A stretch of DNA of 30,131 nucleotides, from IMG/VR virus record IMGVR_UViG_3300043446_002193, positions 1-30,131 of that record; one strand, written 5' to 3'. Below the pieces are notes generated by a model, which had not been told where the DNA came from, did not search any database, and saw only the letters and a program-made list of their open reading frames with translations. Made by a program: the position numbers and the translations under genes. This stretch comes from a virus. Positions within the stretch are counted from its first letter, which is position 1. Each line of letters starts with the position of its first letter. Of the stretch, positions 1 to 7,210 are shown in pieces.

Positions 1-355
1 AAGCGTTAAACATTGCGCCCGTTACATCGCCAGCCAGTAGCTCAAGCCATTTTCTATTCCAGTTCAGATTCGGCACAAACGGCAGGCGTTCAGCCTTCCC
101 GTCCTTTTGAATCTCCATGACCTGCAATGCGTGCGGCTTGCCTGACTTGCGCCCCGCCAGCCCAAGCACGATTTGAAAGGCCTGAATGACCTTGCCATTT
201 GATCCGATGATGCGCCCGTAATAGGCCCGCTTAACATCCACCACCAAAATTGTGGTGCCTTGGAATTCTCTCTCCCTCAGCTTGAATCCTTTCGGCTCAC
301 CAAATAAGGCATCAGCAAGTGCGGTAAAAATTCGTTTTGGTTCAGTGGTGTTCAT
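1..355 (-). CDS. KH-domain RNA-binding protein (KhpA-like), 3' end outside window
   Basis: The reading frame opens at ATG 355 and stays open for 118 residues to the window edge, so the C-terminus is missing. Residues about 36-80 look like a type II KH domain: a strand (ILVVDV), then GRIIGSNGKVIQAF with the GxxG loop as GSNG, a second helix and a closing strand (HALQVMEI). This resembles bacterial KhpA, a small protein that binds single-stranded RNA. The N-terminal 25 residues are outside the KH fold and are repeated in the short ORF at 531-623. The start overlaps the end of the preceding gene by 14 bases. The fold is inferred from the motif; the target is unknown. Confidence 0.72.
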   Translation of the reverse strand, partial: MNTTEPKRIFTALADALFGEPKGFKLREREFQGTTILVVDVKRAYYGRIIGSNGKVIQAFQIVLGLAGRKSGKPHALQVMEIQKDGKAERLPFVPNLNWNRKWLELLAGDVTGAMFNA

Positions 356-620
356 TTTGCTTACGGCTTTGTGTGAAAGCGGTTTCAGCTTCTTCAATTG
401 ACGGCCACAAGCCGCGTTCGTCCCAATTTGGAGTGCAAGTTAAATCGTTTTTTAGCCACGGCCCCCCGGGCGCAAGTTCAACAAAAAACTCGGTTCGTTT
501 CGGTTCGCTCATGTTAGCTAAGTTCTTCGGTTAGCCGGGCGGCTTCAAGCCAGACCGCACGCCTTTCGGCTCTCCAAACAGGGCGTCGGCAAGTGCGGTA
601 AATATTTTTCGTGGTTCGCT
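288..620 (-). repeat. Pair of diverged direct repeats of about 59 bp (288-346 and 562-620)
   Basis: Bases 288-346 and 562-620 align along their length in the same orientation, sharing runs such as CCTTTCGGCTC and GCAAGTGCGGTAAA. By eye about 80 percent of positions agree. They encode the common N-terminal peptide of the KH gene and of the 30-residue ORF. Most differences are at third codon positions, which suggests the copies diverged while both were being translated. Confidence 0.8.
342..512 (-). CDS. Small hypothetical protein, 56 aa
   Basis: ATG 512 to TGA 342 encodes 56 residues beginning MSEPKRTEFFVEL and containing WPSIEEAETAF, typical of small acidic phage proteins. No family is recognised. 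The start sits in a GCTAACATG context like other coupled starts here, and the end overlaps the KH gene. Its first bases (ATGAGCGAACC) match the start of the truncated ORF just upstream, suggesting this left-end cluster arose by local duplication. The coding call rests on the clean overlaps and the tight spacing. Confidence 0.6.
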   Translation of the reverse strand: MSEPKRTEFFVELAPGGPWLKNDLTCTPNWDERGLWPSIEEAETAFTQSRKQNEHH

Positions 621-623
621 CAT
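531..623 (-). pseudogene. Truncated duplicate of the KH gene N-terminus (30 aa)
   Basis: ATG 623 to TAA 531 gives 30 residues. Residues 6-21 (KIFTALADALFGEPKG) match the KH protein start (RIFTALADALFGEPKG) almost exactly. Similarity stops right after GEPKG, where this ORF runs into unrelated residues and a stop, so the KH domain is absent. The start still overlaps the previous stop in an ATGA junction, so it may still be translated. It is best read as a remnant of a tandem duplication; a functional micropeptide is possible but less likely. Confidence 0.65.
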
Positions 624-820
624 AATTCGTGCGTGTCCGTATCTGAAATTAGCCCGCCCGTGTCAATAGCTTGTTGCGGTATCGCATCCGTGGCCCGGTT
701 GCATTCGGCGCACACGAAATAATGCGTCACGCCGTCGCGGGTATTGCCGGCCATTGCGTCTAAGACTTCGCCGTGGCAGCATATTGAGACGGTGCTGGGG
801 TTAGCTTTGATGGTAATCAT
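620..820 (-). CDS. Small cysteine-containing hypothetical protein, 66 aa
   Basis: ATG 820 overlaps the primase-helicase stop (ATGA), so it is probably translated by coupling. The 66 residues carry a CCH near residues 14-16 and a CAEC pair near residues 37-40, a spacing that could bind one zinc ion. The chain ends in an acidic, threonine-rich tail (SDTDTHEL). No family is recognised. Placement directly after the primase-helicase suggests a replication accessory role, but this is only context. Confidence 0.65.
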   Translation of the reverse strand: MITIKANPSTVSICCHGEVLDAMAGNTRDGVTHYFVCAECNRATDAIPQQAIDTGGLISDTDTHEL

Positions 821-2448
821 AATGCGGGGGGAACGTCTTCCGGGTCTATGCGCCCGCGTTCCGTGATTCGTAGGTTGCCGCCGTCAAAGATGCAACCGAT
901 TTCAAGCCCGGCCCCGCCCTTGGTTGACTTAAGGACTTCCAAAGTAAAGCCGCCATCGCACCTAGTGGCCCCCAGCACTAGGCCAGCTGAGTTTTCAAGC
1001 GAGCCGGAATCCTTGGCCGAATGCAGGCTGATTTTTTCGTCTGCGCTGTTCCGGTTGACCTGAGAGGTCACCACCACGATGGTCCGCGTGGACTTGGCTA
1101 GCACTTTCAAGCCCTCGGCGATGTTGCTGGTTTTCTCGTAGCGGTTGCCGGTGCCTTGAATTAGTTGGACATAATCAATGAGCACCAGCACGGGCCGCTC
1201 GCCCATCTTCAACTCTGCCCGCATGATAATTGACTCAATTTCGTCGAGTGTGATGCGCGACTTCGGACAGATAAAGAGGTTTGGGAAGTATTGGTTGCAC
1301 CCCTTTTCACCAAACGCATTCCTTTTCCATTCGTCGTGCGTCTCTTGGCAGCTCGCCCCGGTCTTGATTGACATATAACGCTCGAAAAGAAGCTCCAAGG
1401 GCAGCTCCATTTCAAACATGAGCGTTTTCAGATTGGATTTCATGGCGATATTTTGAAGCATGGCAGTCTTGCCCGTGCCGGTGTCGCCGATGATGAGCAC
1501 AAGCTCCCCCTGTATGACGGGGCGAACCCTGCGAAGCGAAGGAAGCCAGCGGGAAAGGTCAAGGCAAACGCTTTCGGACCTCTGAATTTGGGCCACGTAA
1601 AGCGGCTCAATGTCGGCCATTGAATAGACCGGAAGCTCTGCGCCGCCCATCATTGGCGTGGCATCTGACACAATTTCGTCGAGTGCCTTGCGTGCCTCGG
1701 TGTCGTCTTGGAACTTGTCAATGAAGTCCGAAACGTCCTTTACGCCCGGAAGCCGAATGATTTTAACCTGCTTGGCCTTGGTGCTTACTGAGTCAAAGAC
1801 AAGTCTGACGTGCTTTTGGCCGGGTTCATCGTTGTCGCCACAAATGACAATGTTCTTCCCGGCAAGCGACTCAGTGTAGCCGTCAAGCCACTTGCCCGCG
1901 CCGCCCACGTTGCAGGTTGCCACGATGCCCAGCTTCATTAGGTTGTCAGCGTCCTTCTCGCCTTCGACAATCCAAACGGTTTGGCACGAAAGCACCTCCG
2001 GCAAGTTGTAAAGCACCCGTTCGACGCCCTCCATCGTCCAAACCCATTCCCCATTCGGCCCCTTGTGACGCTGCCGAAAGCTCTTTGGGCGCATCCTGAC
2101 GGCCTGATAAACCTCTTCGCCAAGGCTGTTACGGTAGCTGTAAAGCTTCTCCACCTCGGATTTGACCGCAGGAACGCTCTGGATTGGCTTACAGGCGGCT
2201 TTGGGCGGCTGGAAGTGTCTTGACTCCGTTTTCGCGTAAAGGTCGCTCATATTCAATCCTAGAGCGTTTACGACGCCCTGAGCAGTGCAACCGGCAAAGC
2301 ACTTGACCAAAACGCCGCCGTCCTTGGCCGGGTCAATGGAAAGGCTAGGCGATGCCGGTGAGTCGTCATGCGACGGGCATACAACCATGTAGCCCGCCCC
2401 CTTTTTGCGCTTGCGGTCGAAGCGCGATGCGAAGTCTTCAAAGGTCAT
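817..2448 (-). CDS. Bifunctional DNA primase-helicase (T7 gp4-like architecture)
   Basis: This 543-residue protein would prime and unwind DNA at the phage replication fork. The N-terminus carries a CHC2-type zinc motif (C24, H27, C50, C54). A TOPRIM domain follows, with the acidic motif WIVEGEKDAD (E162) and GDNDEPG (about 204-210). The C-terminal half is a DnaB/RecA-type helicase: Walker A GDTGTGKT at 321-328 and Walker B VLIDY ending near residue 426. The order zinc, TOPRIM, helicase matches T7 gp4 and the length is normal for the class. The start overlaps the replication-initiation-like gene by 11 bases. All core motifs are intact, so it should be active. Confidence 0.93.
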   Translation of the reverse strand: MTFEDFASRFDRKRKKGAGYMVVCPSHDDSPASPSLSIDPAKDGGVLVKCFAGCTAQGVVNALGLNMSDLYAKTESRHFQPPKAACKPIQSVPAVKSEVEKLYSYRNSLGEEVYQAVRMRPKSFRQRHKGPNGEWVWTMEGVERVLYNLPEVLSCQTVWIVEGEKDADNLMKLGIVATCNVGGAGKWLDGYTESLAGKNIVICGDNDEPGQKHVRLVFDSVSTKAKQVKIIRLPGVKDVSDFIDKFQDDTEARKALDEIVSDATPMMGGAELPVYSMADIEPLYVAQIQRSESVCLDLSRWLPSLRRVRPVIQGELVLIIGDTGTGKTAMLQNIAMKSNLKTLMFEMELPLELLFERYMSIKTGASCQETHDEWKRNAFGEKGCNQYFPNLFICPKSRITLDEIESIIMRAELKMGERPVLVLIDYVQLIQGTGNRYEKTSNIAEGLKVLAKSTRTIVVVTSQVNRNSADEKISLHSAKDSGSLENSAGLVLGATRCDGGFTLEVLKSTKGGAGLEIGCIFDGGNLRITERGRIDPEDVPPAL

Positions 2449-3427
2449 GGCTTGATTCGTTGAAAGGGTTTTCTGCGTCTTCCTTCGCTTTAGCAGCCGC
2501 CTCTGCCTCTGCTCTCAGTTTTGCGAACAGCTCTTTCGGGTCCGGTCCCGGCGTTGTCGGGGCGTCGGGCATATAGTCCACGAATGGGATGCGCCCACGG
2601 GCGTCGCGCTTTGGTCCTGACTGAGCGGAAACGCCAAGCTTGCCAAGCTCCTTTTGGATTTTGTTAAAGGCGTCCGCGAAGTCGTAAAGGGCCGCCGTCC
2701 TGTTCTGGCAGCTCCAAGAATCCTTCCCCTTGTTAGCCCACGCCGCTTTTGCCAACGAGGCCAGCTCGTCAGGGGTCACGCCGTTGACTAGAAGCGTTTT
2801 AGCTGCCTTGGCGTCGCGGCCAGAGAAAACATACTTGCTGCCGTGGGTCTCTTCGTAAGCATTGCACCAAGCCTCAACTAGCTTCTTGTGCTCGCTTACG
2901 GGCTTCTTGGCGTTGCCTTCAGTGGAATCAGAAAAAGGAAGCGCAGCTTCAACTTCTTTCCCTTCCTTCCTTCCTTCTTTCTTCGTCACCTGAGTGGCAG
3001 GCGGGTGGCAGGCAGGTGCCACCTGAGTGGCAGTCGGGTGGCAGTCGGGTGGCAGTTGAATGGCAGGCGGGTGGCAGTCTTCTGCAAGTCCCTCAGCAAT
3101 AAGCCAATCCGTCTCCTGCGCAAGATACTCCAAGGCAACGTTGAACCAGCTTTCCGGTGCCCTAGTCTTGACGCTGAGGGTTTTTGGCGTGTGAGGCTTG
3201 CCGCCGTCCCTCACGAGGGTTCCACGGGGTTCGCACTTGCTTGCCACCTGAATAATAAGCACCCACGCGGCGAAGATTTCGGCCCCGTTTTCGTGCGCCA
3301 TAATCATGGAATAGTTTTCCCCGTCGTGGCGGTTAGGCACTGGCACCCATGCTAGGTCGCGGACTTTTTTGGAACGATTGTTTTCAAAGTATTCGTCCCA
3401 CTTGTTGATGCGGTATTGGATGCTCAT
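2438..3427 (-). CDS. Putative phage replication initiation protein with repeat linker
   Basis: A 329-residue protein whose N-terminal ~110 residues begin MSIQYRINKWDEYFENNRS and could form the DNA-binding domain of a replisome-organiser protein. A low-complexity linker (about 115-165) contains reiterated CHPPATQ-type units followed by a KKEGRKEGKE stretch. A second globular part (about 180-260) resembles the C-terminal region of phage O/DnaD-like initiators. The tail is Ala/Glu-rich and helical. It lies 4 bases after the HNH gene and overlaps the primase-helicase, the usual place for an initiator that loads a helicase. The assignment rests on context and architecture, not on a decisive motif. 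Confidence 0.6.
   Translation of the reverse strand: MSIQYRINKWDEYFENNRSKKVRDLAWVPVPNRHDGENYSMIMAHENGAEIFAAWVLIIQVASKCEPRGTLVRDGGKPHTPKTLSVKTRAPESWFNVALEYLAQETDWLIAEGLAEDCHPPAIQLPPDCHPTATQVAPACHPPATQVTKKEGRKEGKEVEAALPFSDSTEGNAKKPVSEHKKLVEAWCNAYEETHGSKYVFSGRDAKAAKTLLVNGVTPDELASLAKAAWANKGKDSWSCQNRTAALYDFADAFNKIQKELGKLGVSAQSGPKRDARGRIPFVDYMPDAPTTPGPDPKELFAKLRAEAEAAAKAKEDAENPFNESSHDL
2985..3078 (-). repeat. In-frame degenerate tandem repeats (CHPPATQ linker)
   Basis: The plus strand shows reiterated GGGTGGCAG-type units. In the minus-strand frame they encode about four copies of a C-H-P-(P/T)-A-(T/I)-Q unit. The units are in frame, so copy number can change without breaking the gene. Similar hypervariable linkers sit between the two domains of other phage replication initiators. 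Confidence 0.7.
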
Positions 3428-3431
3428 AAAA

Positions 3432-3791
3432 TCAGGAAAAAGATTCTGCCAACCGCTTGGTTTGCCGTGTCGCCATTTCTTGGACTAGCTGCCAAGCCTC
3501 GCCCTCCAGCTCCGAAGGCGTTAAGAATCGCGTTACCCTGCCAAGGTTGACCCGCAGAGAGTCCTCGCGCTGCTGCCTAAATTCGTGGCATTCACCGCAA
3601 AGGCACATTAGCAGTGTGGCATCGTATTCCCATGGCTCCGTTCTTGGAACGTAGGCGCAATGATGGACTTCAAGCTGCCTGTCTCCGCGTCTGCAATCCT
3701 CGCATCTCCAATTGGCTAGGTTTAATATGTCGAGACGTTTCTTTTGCCAGCGCGGGTCTTTGAGTTTAGCTGCGTATGGGGTGGTGTTCAT
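3432..3791 (-). CDS. HNH endonuclease
   Basis: The 119-residue protein carries an HNH (beta-beta-alpha metal) nuclease core: C30-E-D-C33, the LEVHH pair (H43, H44), then CGEC at 65-68 followed by H69. The cysteine pairs should hold a structural zinc and the histidines the catalytic metal. ATG 3791 is preferred over the longer frame because it lies just after a strong inverted-repeat leader, and the upstream extension would run into that leader. It is the first gene after the promoter at 3952-3979 and leads the replication operon. Free-standing HNH proteins of this size occur in many phages; a role in DNA processing or homing cannot be separated here. Confidence 0.82.
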   Translation of the reverse strand: MNTTPYAAKLKDPRWQKKRLDILNLANWRCEDCRRGDRQLEVHHCAYVPRTEPWEYDATLLMCLCGECHEFRQQREDSLRVNLGRVTRFLTPSELEGEAWQLVQEMATRQTKRLAESFS

Positions 3792-3801
3792 AACAAACTG
3801 C

Positions 3802-3879
3802 CGCAGTGTGCGCCCCAAGTGAAACTGGGCACAGATAGGCTAAGAGGATTAGCCGAAGCCCCAAGGGGCGCACACTGCG
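3802..3879 (-). promoter_or_regulatory. Structured 5' leader: 15-bp inverted repeat enclosing two further stems
   Basis: Bases 3802-3816 (CGCAGTGTGCGCCCC) are the exact reverse complement of 3865-3879. Inside are a 4-bp pairing (3827-3830 with 3858-3861) and a perfect 6-bp hairpin GGCTAA/TTAGCC at 3838-3854. In the minus-strand transcript this gives one long irregular hairpin ending 10 bases before the HNH start codon. There is no T-tract after it in this direction, so it is not a simple terminator. Control of translation, mRNA stability or protein binding are the likely options. Confidence 0.75.
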
Positions 3880-3928
3880 AATGTCTATGTTTGCTGTCAT
3901 CTGTATTCTGCGGCGTTTCAAACCGCGC

Positions 3929-3943
3929 CCTGAATCAATCAGG
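3929..3943. promoter_or_regulatory. Operator-like palindrome at the predicted transcription start
   Basis: CCTGAATCAATCAGG has 5-base arms (CCTGA/TCAGG) and lies just downstream of the -10 box at 3952-3957, so it covers the expected transcription start. A second, weaker palindrome (GCGTTTCAAACCGC) follows at about 3912-3925. The position fits a repressor site that blocks the replication-operon promoter. No repressor gene is visible in the window. Confidence 0.4.
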
Positions 3944-3951
3944 TTGGGGGG

Positions 3952-3979
3952 ATATTAGCACTGGTTTTAAGCGTGTCAA
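3952..3979 (-). promoter_or_regulatory. Sigma70-type promoter for the HNH/replication operon
   Basis: On the minus strand a perfect -35 TTGACA (3979-3974) is followed by a 16-base spacer and TAATAT (3957-3952). A TG one base before the -10 gives an extended -10. It begins directly after the methyltransferase stop codon (3981-3983) and leads a leader of about 150 bases before ATG 3791. Confidence 0.65.
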
Positions 3980-3980
3980 G

Positions 3981-4994
3981 CTAGGCTAATGGTTCAGCGG
4001 GCGTCTCGAAAAGCTCGCGCTCCTCGGCGTCTGTGCCGTCAAGTGCGGCGCGAAGGTTCTTTACCGCCTGCCGGTAGTAAGTGTCCTTGAGTTCAAACCC
4101 GATTGCCCGCCGCCCGTTAATCAATGCGCCATAGGCTTCGCTACCTACGCCCATAAACGGAGTCAGGACAATTTCGTCAGGGTTTGTCCACAAGACAACC
4201 GCCCGCTCAATCACGTCAAGCTGTAGCGGGTGAACGTGCCGCTCGTCGTCCGCGTCTCTGGCTTCACGGTAAGGCAGCACCCGGTCAAGCCGCACGTCGT
4301 CCCAAAAAGCAGAAGCGTATTGCCTCCAAATCCAATGAGAGAAGCGGTTTTCGGTTTGCTTGCCCCTGTGTCCCTTGTATCTCTGCAATTCGTGCGGGAT
4401 AACTCGGCTGCCCGCGTAGCGATGCAGCCCCGTCGGGTGAGATACGGGCTTTTGGTTCTGTCCGTCGCGTCGGAACATAAGCAGATAGTCCGCGCTGGCA
4501 ACGTCGCAAAGGGTTGAATCCTCGACAACTTGCTTGTGAGCCAAGCCCTTTGCCATAGTGCGGTTGCGAACGCCTAGCGGCTCCTTCCAAATGTGGTAGC
4601 GGGCGCAATAGTGAAAACCAAGCCGCTCGTGAAGCCGGATTATGTCGCCGGGAAAATCAATCAGGCCAGTCCCGACATTGGCCCCGACGCCCATGCGTGG
4701 ATTGACGCCCGTGCCGGTGCCGGGGATGTCCATGCAATGAACGGCAGTGATTCTTCCGGGCTTGGTAAGCCGATAGATTTCGCGGACGACAAACTCGTAG
4801 TGAGAAAAAAACTGTTCGTAGTCTTTGCAGTTGCTCAAATCCCGTTCGTCGGAGCTGTAATTGTAAAGCCCGCAAAACGGCGGCGAATAGATGGTCATAT
4901 CCACGCGCCCGTCAGGCAGCGATTTCATGCCCTCAATACAATCGCCGTGATAAGCGGCGAAGCGGTTTTCAATGTGTGATGCGATTATAGCCAT
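3981..4994 (-). CDS. DNA methyltransferase (N4-cytosine/N6-adenine type)
   Basis: A 337-residue SAM-dependent DNA methyltransferase. The catalytic motif IV is SPPF (residues 37-40, after VDMTIY) near the N-terminus. The SAM-binding motif I (LTPFMGVGSEAYGAL, then AIGFEL) is near residues 280-310, so the order is that of the permuted beta class. SPPF favours an exocyclic amino target, with N4-cytosine as likely as N6-adenine. The start overlaps the helicase by 10 bases and has an AGGAG at a good distance. No cognate restriction enzyme is adjacent, so protection from host restriction or epigenetic marking is more likely than a complete restriction-modification system. Confidence 0.88.
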   Translation of the reverse strand: MAIIASHIENRFAAYHGDCIEGMKSLPDGRVDMTIYSPPFCGLYNYSSDERDLSNCKDYEQFFSHYEFVVREIYRLTKPGRITAVHCMDIPGTGTGVNPRMGVGANVGTGLIDFPGDIIRLHERLGFHYCARYHIWKEPLGVRNRTMAKGLAHKQVVEDSTLCDVASADYLLMFRRDGQNQKPVSHPTGLHRYAGSRVIPHELQRYKGHRGKQTENRFSHWIWRQYASAFWDDVRLDRVLPYREARDADDERHVHPLQLDVIERAVVLWTNPDEIVLTPFMGVGSEAYGALINGRRAIGFELKDTYYRQAVKNLRAALDGTDAEERELFETPAEPLA

Positions 4995-6346
4995 GATGGG
5001 GTCTCCTGTTTGTTTGTGTGTCTGTCGTGTTTGTTTATTTTTAGCTCATTGTTAATGAGCGATACTAACTTCTGAAACATTTCGTCCGCTTGAACTGCCT
5101 TGCGGTTTAGGTTACGCAAGACACCGGCCTCACCCTCAGAGGCTACCACGTCAACGCGCACGTCGTTCTTTTGCCCAAATCGCCAGCAGCGGCGAACGGC
5201 CTGATACCATTGCTCGAAAGAATGCGAAGGGAAAAAGGTTTGGTGAGCGCAGTGTTGCCAGTTCAAACCATACCCGGCAATGACCGGCTTGCTGACGAGA
5301 ACTCTAATTTGACCGGCTGCAAAGGCGTTGAACTTTTCCTCCTTCCAATCATCTGAGTCAGCCCCATCAACCTCTACCGCGCCGGGAATCATCTTCTCCA
5401 GCATTTTGCCCTCGTCATTCAAATGACACCAGCAGACCGCAGGCTTGCCCGTGTTAGAAACCAGTTCGGCGACCATTTCACACCGCTCGTCAATGGTGCG
5501 GCGACGCTCCTGCCGCTGCTCCTCAAGCGTTACGGCTGGCATATCAAATAGCATATCCGGCCTTGGTGTGGCCGCCCTCACGACGTGTTCAATCGTGTTC
5601 AGCTTTGGCAGAATGAACCTTGAATTATCAAAGCCCAAGTCTAATGGTGTGCGAACCGCTCGCGCCCAAGAGCAGACCCAACGCCAAAAATGCTCCTGCG
5701 CGTGTCCGCGAAAGCGATAGATACCAGACCGGAACTCATCGCTTCGGCTGCAAGTTGCTTCGGCCTTCTTAAAGAATCGGCCAAGCATATCCATAAATCC
5801 CAAATGGCCCAATGCTTCGCTGGACGTGCCAAGCTCTATGTAGTCATTTGGAGCCGCCGTTGCTGTGCATAGCAGCCGGTAGGGAGTTTTTCTGGTGAAC
5901 TCTGTCACGGCGGATTTGATTTCGCCGTCGAAGTTTTTCAAGATGCTGGATTCATCGCAAACAACTCCGCCAAATTTTTCGCGGTCGAAATAATGAAGCC
6001 GCTGGTAGTTTGTAACCACGACTGGAGCGGGAAATTTTCCATCTCTAGACTGCGCGGCCTCGACACCGAACTTGTGCGCCTCGTCAACCGTCTGCGCCCC
6101 CACCGCCAGCGGCGTCAAAATCAAAACCGGCTTGCCAGTGTGCTTGTAAACATTCTGCGCCCAAGTCAACTGCATGGCCGTCTTGCCAAGCCCGCAGTCC
6201 GCGAAGATGGCAGCCCGGCCCTTCTTAATTGACCACTCAACAAGTGACCGTTGAAAGTCAAAAAGGAAGTCCGGCAGCCAGTTCGGCTCAAATCCATTGT
6301 CGCAACCTTCCTGCGACTTGGTGCGAATAAAATCGTGGTAGTTCAC
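4985..6346 (-). CDS. SNF2-type DEAD-like helicase/translocase
   Basis: A 453-residue superfamily 2 ATPase. Walker A is GLGKT (52-56), the DExx box is DESS (131-134), motif III is TATAAP, and the C-terminal motif VI is QAVRRCWRFGQ, typical of SNF2 proteins. The start is GTG 6346, which has GGAGGG 8 bases upstream and overlaps the previous stop as GTGA. It probably translocates on duplex DNA. Coupling to the methyltransferase immediately downstream is a common phage pairing and suggests they act together in replication, recombination or DNA modification. Confidence 0.88.
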   Translation of the reverse strand: MNYHDFIRTKSQEGCDNGFEPNWLPDFLFDFQRSLVEWSIKKGRAAIFADCGLGKTAMQLTWAQNVYKHTGKPVLILTPLAVGAQTVDEAHKFGVEAAQSRDGKFPAPVVVTNYQRLHYFDREKFGGVVCDESSILKNFDGEIKSAVTEFTRKTPYRLLCTATAAPNDYIELGTSSEALGHLGFMDMLGRFFKKAEATCSRSDEFRSGIYRFRGHAQEHFWRWVCSWARAVRTPLDLGFDNSRFILPKLNTIEHVVRAATPRPDMLFDMPAVTLEEQRQERRRTIDERCEMVAELVSNTGKPAVCWCHLNDEGKMLEKMIPGAVEVDGADSDDWKEEKFNAFAAGQIRVLVSKPVIAGYGLNWQHCAHQTFFPSHSFEQWYQAVRRCWRFGQKNDVRVDVVASEGEAGVLRNLNRKAVQADEMFQKLVSLINNELKINKHDRHTNKQETPSWL

Positions 6347-6720
6347 GCGAGTTTCCCTCCATGCTTGTAGCTTCGGCTTCGGTTGTAATCTGCTTTCGCA
6401 ATCATCGCGTCCACAACTTTCAGGTTGCGAGCCGCCGCAAAATCCAACAGTCGAATAATCGTGTCCGCAACCTCGGCTTCCTGCCCGGTGTAAAACGGGA
6501 TGTGGTCATCTTGGCACGGCACGCGGGTTGCCTCAATCGCCTCGGCTAGCTCAGTGCCAGCCAACGCGAGACAGCCAATGTCAACGGCAACGTGTCCCGC
6601 TGGCGTTTTGCTGAGTTCGTCTCGGTCATCCCACCAGCCTTTAACGCGGGAATTGGCGTGAAGCTCTGCGCTAAAAAGCGTGAGCAGTTGTCGCAGGTCG
6701 TTCGTGTCTTTCGAGTTCAT
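6343..6720 (-). CDS. MazG-like nucleotide pyrophosphohydrolase
   Basis: 125 residues from ATG 6720. The helical core carries E57-L-A-E60 (ELAEAIEA) and, after an insert, EAEVADTIIRLLD (E83, D86). These are the paired acidic metal-binding motifs of the all-alpha NTP pyrophosphatase (MazG) superfamily, followed by the C-terminal K-A-D-Y-N-R-S motif often seen in that family. It would hydrolyse (d)NTPs to monophosphates and pyrophosphate, cleaning the nucleotide pool or altering host alarmone metabolism. The longer frame to 6774 is rejected because ATG 6720 forms an ATGA overlap with the preceding gene. Confidence 0.75.
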   Translation of the reverse strand: MNSKDTNDLRQLLTLFSAELHANSRVKGWWDDRDELSKTPAGHVAVDIGCLALAGTELAEAIEATRVPCQDDHIPFYTGQEAEVADTIIRLLDFAAARNLKVVDAMIAKADYNRSRSYKHGGKLA

Positions 6721-6893
6721 TGTTCGTTCTGTTTTGGTTTGGTTGCTAAAAATTTTGACCTCCACGGATGGCATCTTTTTATGGGCATCAAGCGAGCGTG
6801 AGCCTTTGCGATTTGCCGCATCGCCTCGCCAATCTCTCCACGTTTAGGAGGGGCATCGGCTACGTGACTGGTGGCGCGTTTTCCGAAGTTCAC
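6717..6893 (-). CDS. Small basic hypothetical protein, 58 aa
   Basis: GTG 6893 overlaps the upstream stop (GTGA) and the stop overlaps the MazG-like start (ATGA), so the frame is held at both ends. The product is strongly basic (many Lys/Arg, few acidic residues) with a helical segment GEIGEAMRQIAKAHARL, which would suit nucleic-acid binding. No family is recognised. The longer frame to 6935 lies inside the upstream gene and is not favoured. Confidence 0.55.
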   Translation of the reverse strand: MNFGKRATSHVADAPPKRGEIGEAMRQIAKAHARLMPIKRCHPWRSKFLATKPKQNEQ

Positions 6894-7210
6894 AGTTCTC
6901 CCTCCACAATTTTGCGCGCGCGGCTGTTCGGCCAACTATGTTCTTGCGGGTCCATATCCGGGTCGCTTGATATGGCGTTAATGTGCCCCTCATAATAAGC
7001 CCTGCAAACCTCCTCCGCCGGCACCAGCGGGCCGCACCATTCGCCGCCGTCAAATCCGATTTCGGTGTGCGGCCCCTCAAATCCACAAACAGAAAACCCC
7101 TTTTCGCCAGTGTTTCCGCAAATGAAACAGAAATTTACAAGCGTGCAGCCTTTTCCGCGTCGAAACCAATATGCTCCCGGTTTCGTCGGCGGTGTTTTTG
7201 TCCAGTTCAT
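6890..7210 (-). CDS. Hypothetical protein with Trp/Cys-rich fold, 106 aa
   Basis: Starts MNWTKTPPTKPGAYWFRR, the opening of a common class of small phage proteins, and contains CFICGN at about residues 28-33 plus further cysteines. A zinc site is possible. ATG 7210 overlaps the previous stop (ATGA). No enzymatic motif is seen. Confidence 0.72.
   Translation of the reverse strand: MNWTKTPPTKPGAYWFRRGKGCTLVNFCFICGNTGEKGFSVCGFEGPHTEIGFDGGEWCGPLVPAEEVCRAYYEGHINAISSDPDMDPQEHSWPNSRARKIVEGEL

Noticed and set aside
520-545. CCGGCTAACC near the left end as a fourth CCGGC-family promoter
   Set aside because: Only the CCGGC matches; neither the -10 nor the -35 fits.
2985-3078. CRISPR-like array from the short repeats
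   Set aside because: Units are short, degenerate, contiguous and in frame with a protein; there are no regular spacers.
2888-3355. Plus-strand ORFs such as 2888-3355, 11126-11785, 17414-17926 and 28315-29049
   Set aside because: All lie antisense to well-supported genes, have odd composition and no recognisable motifs.
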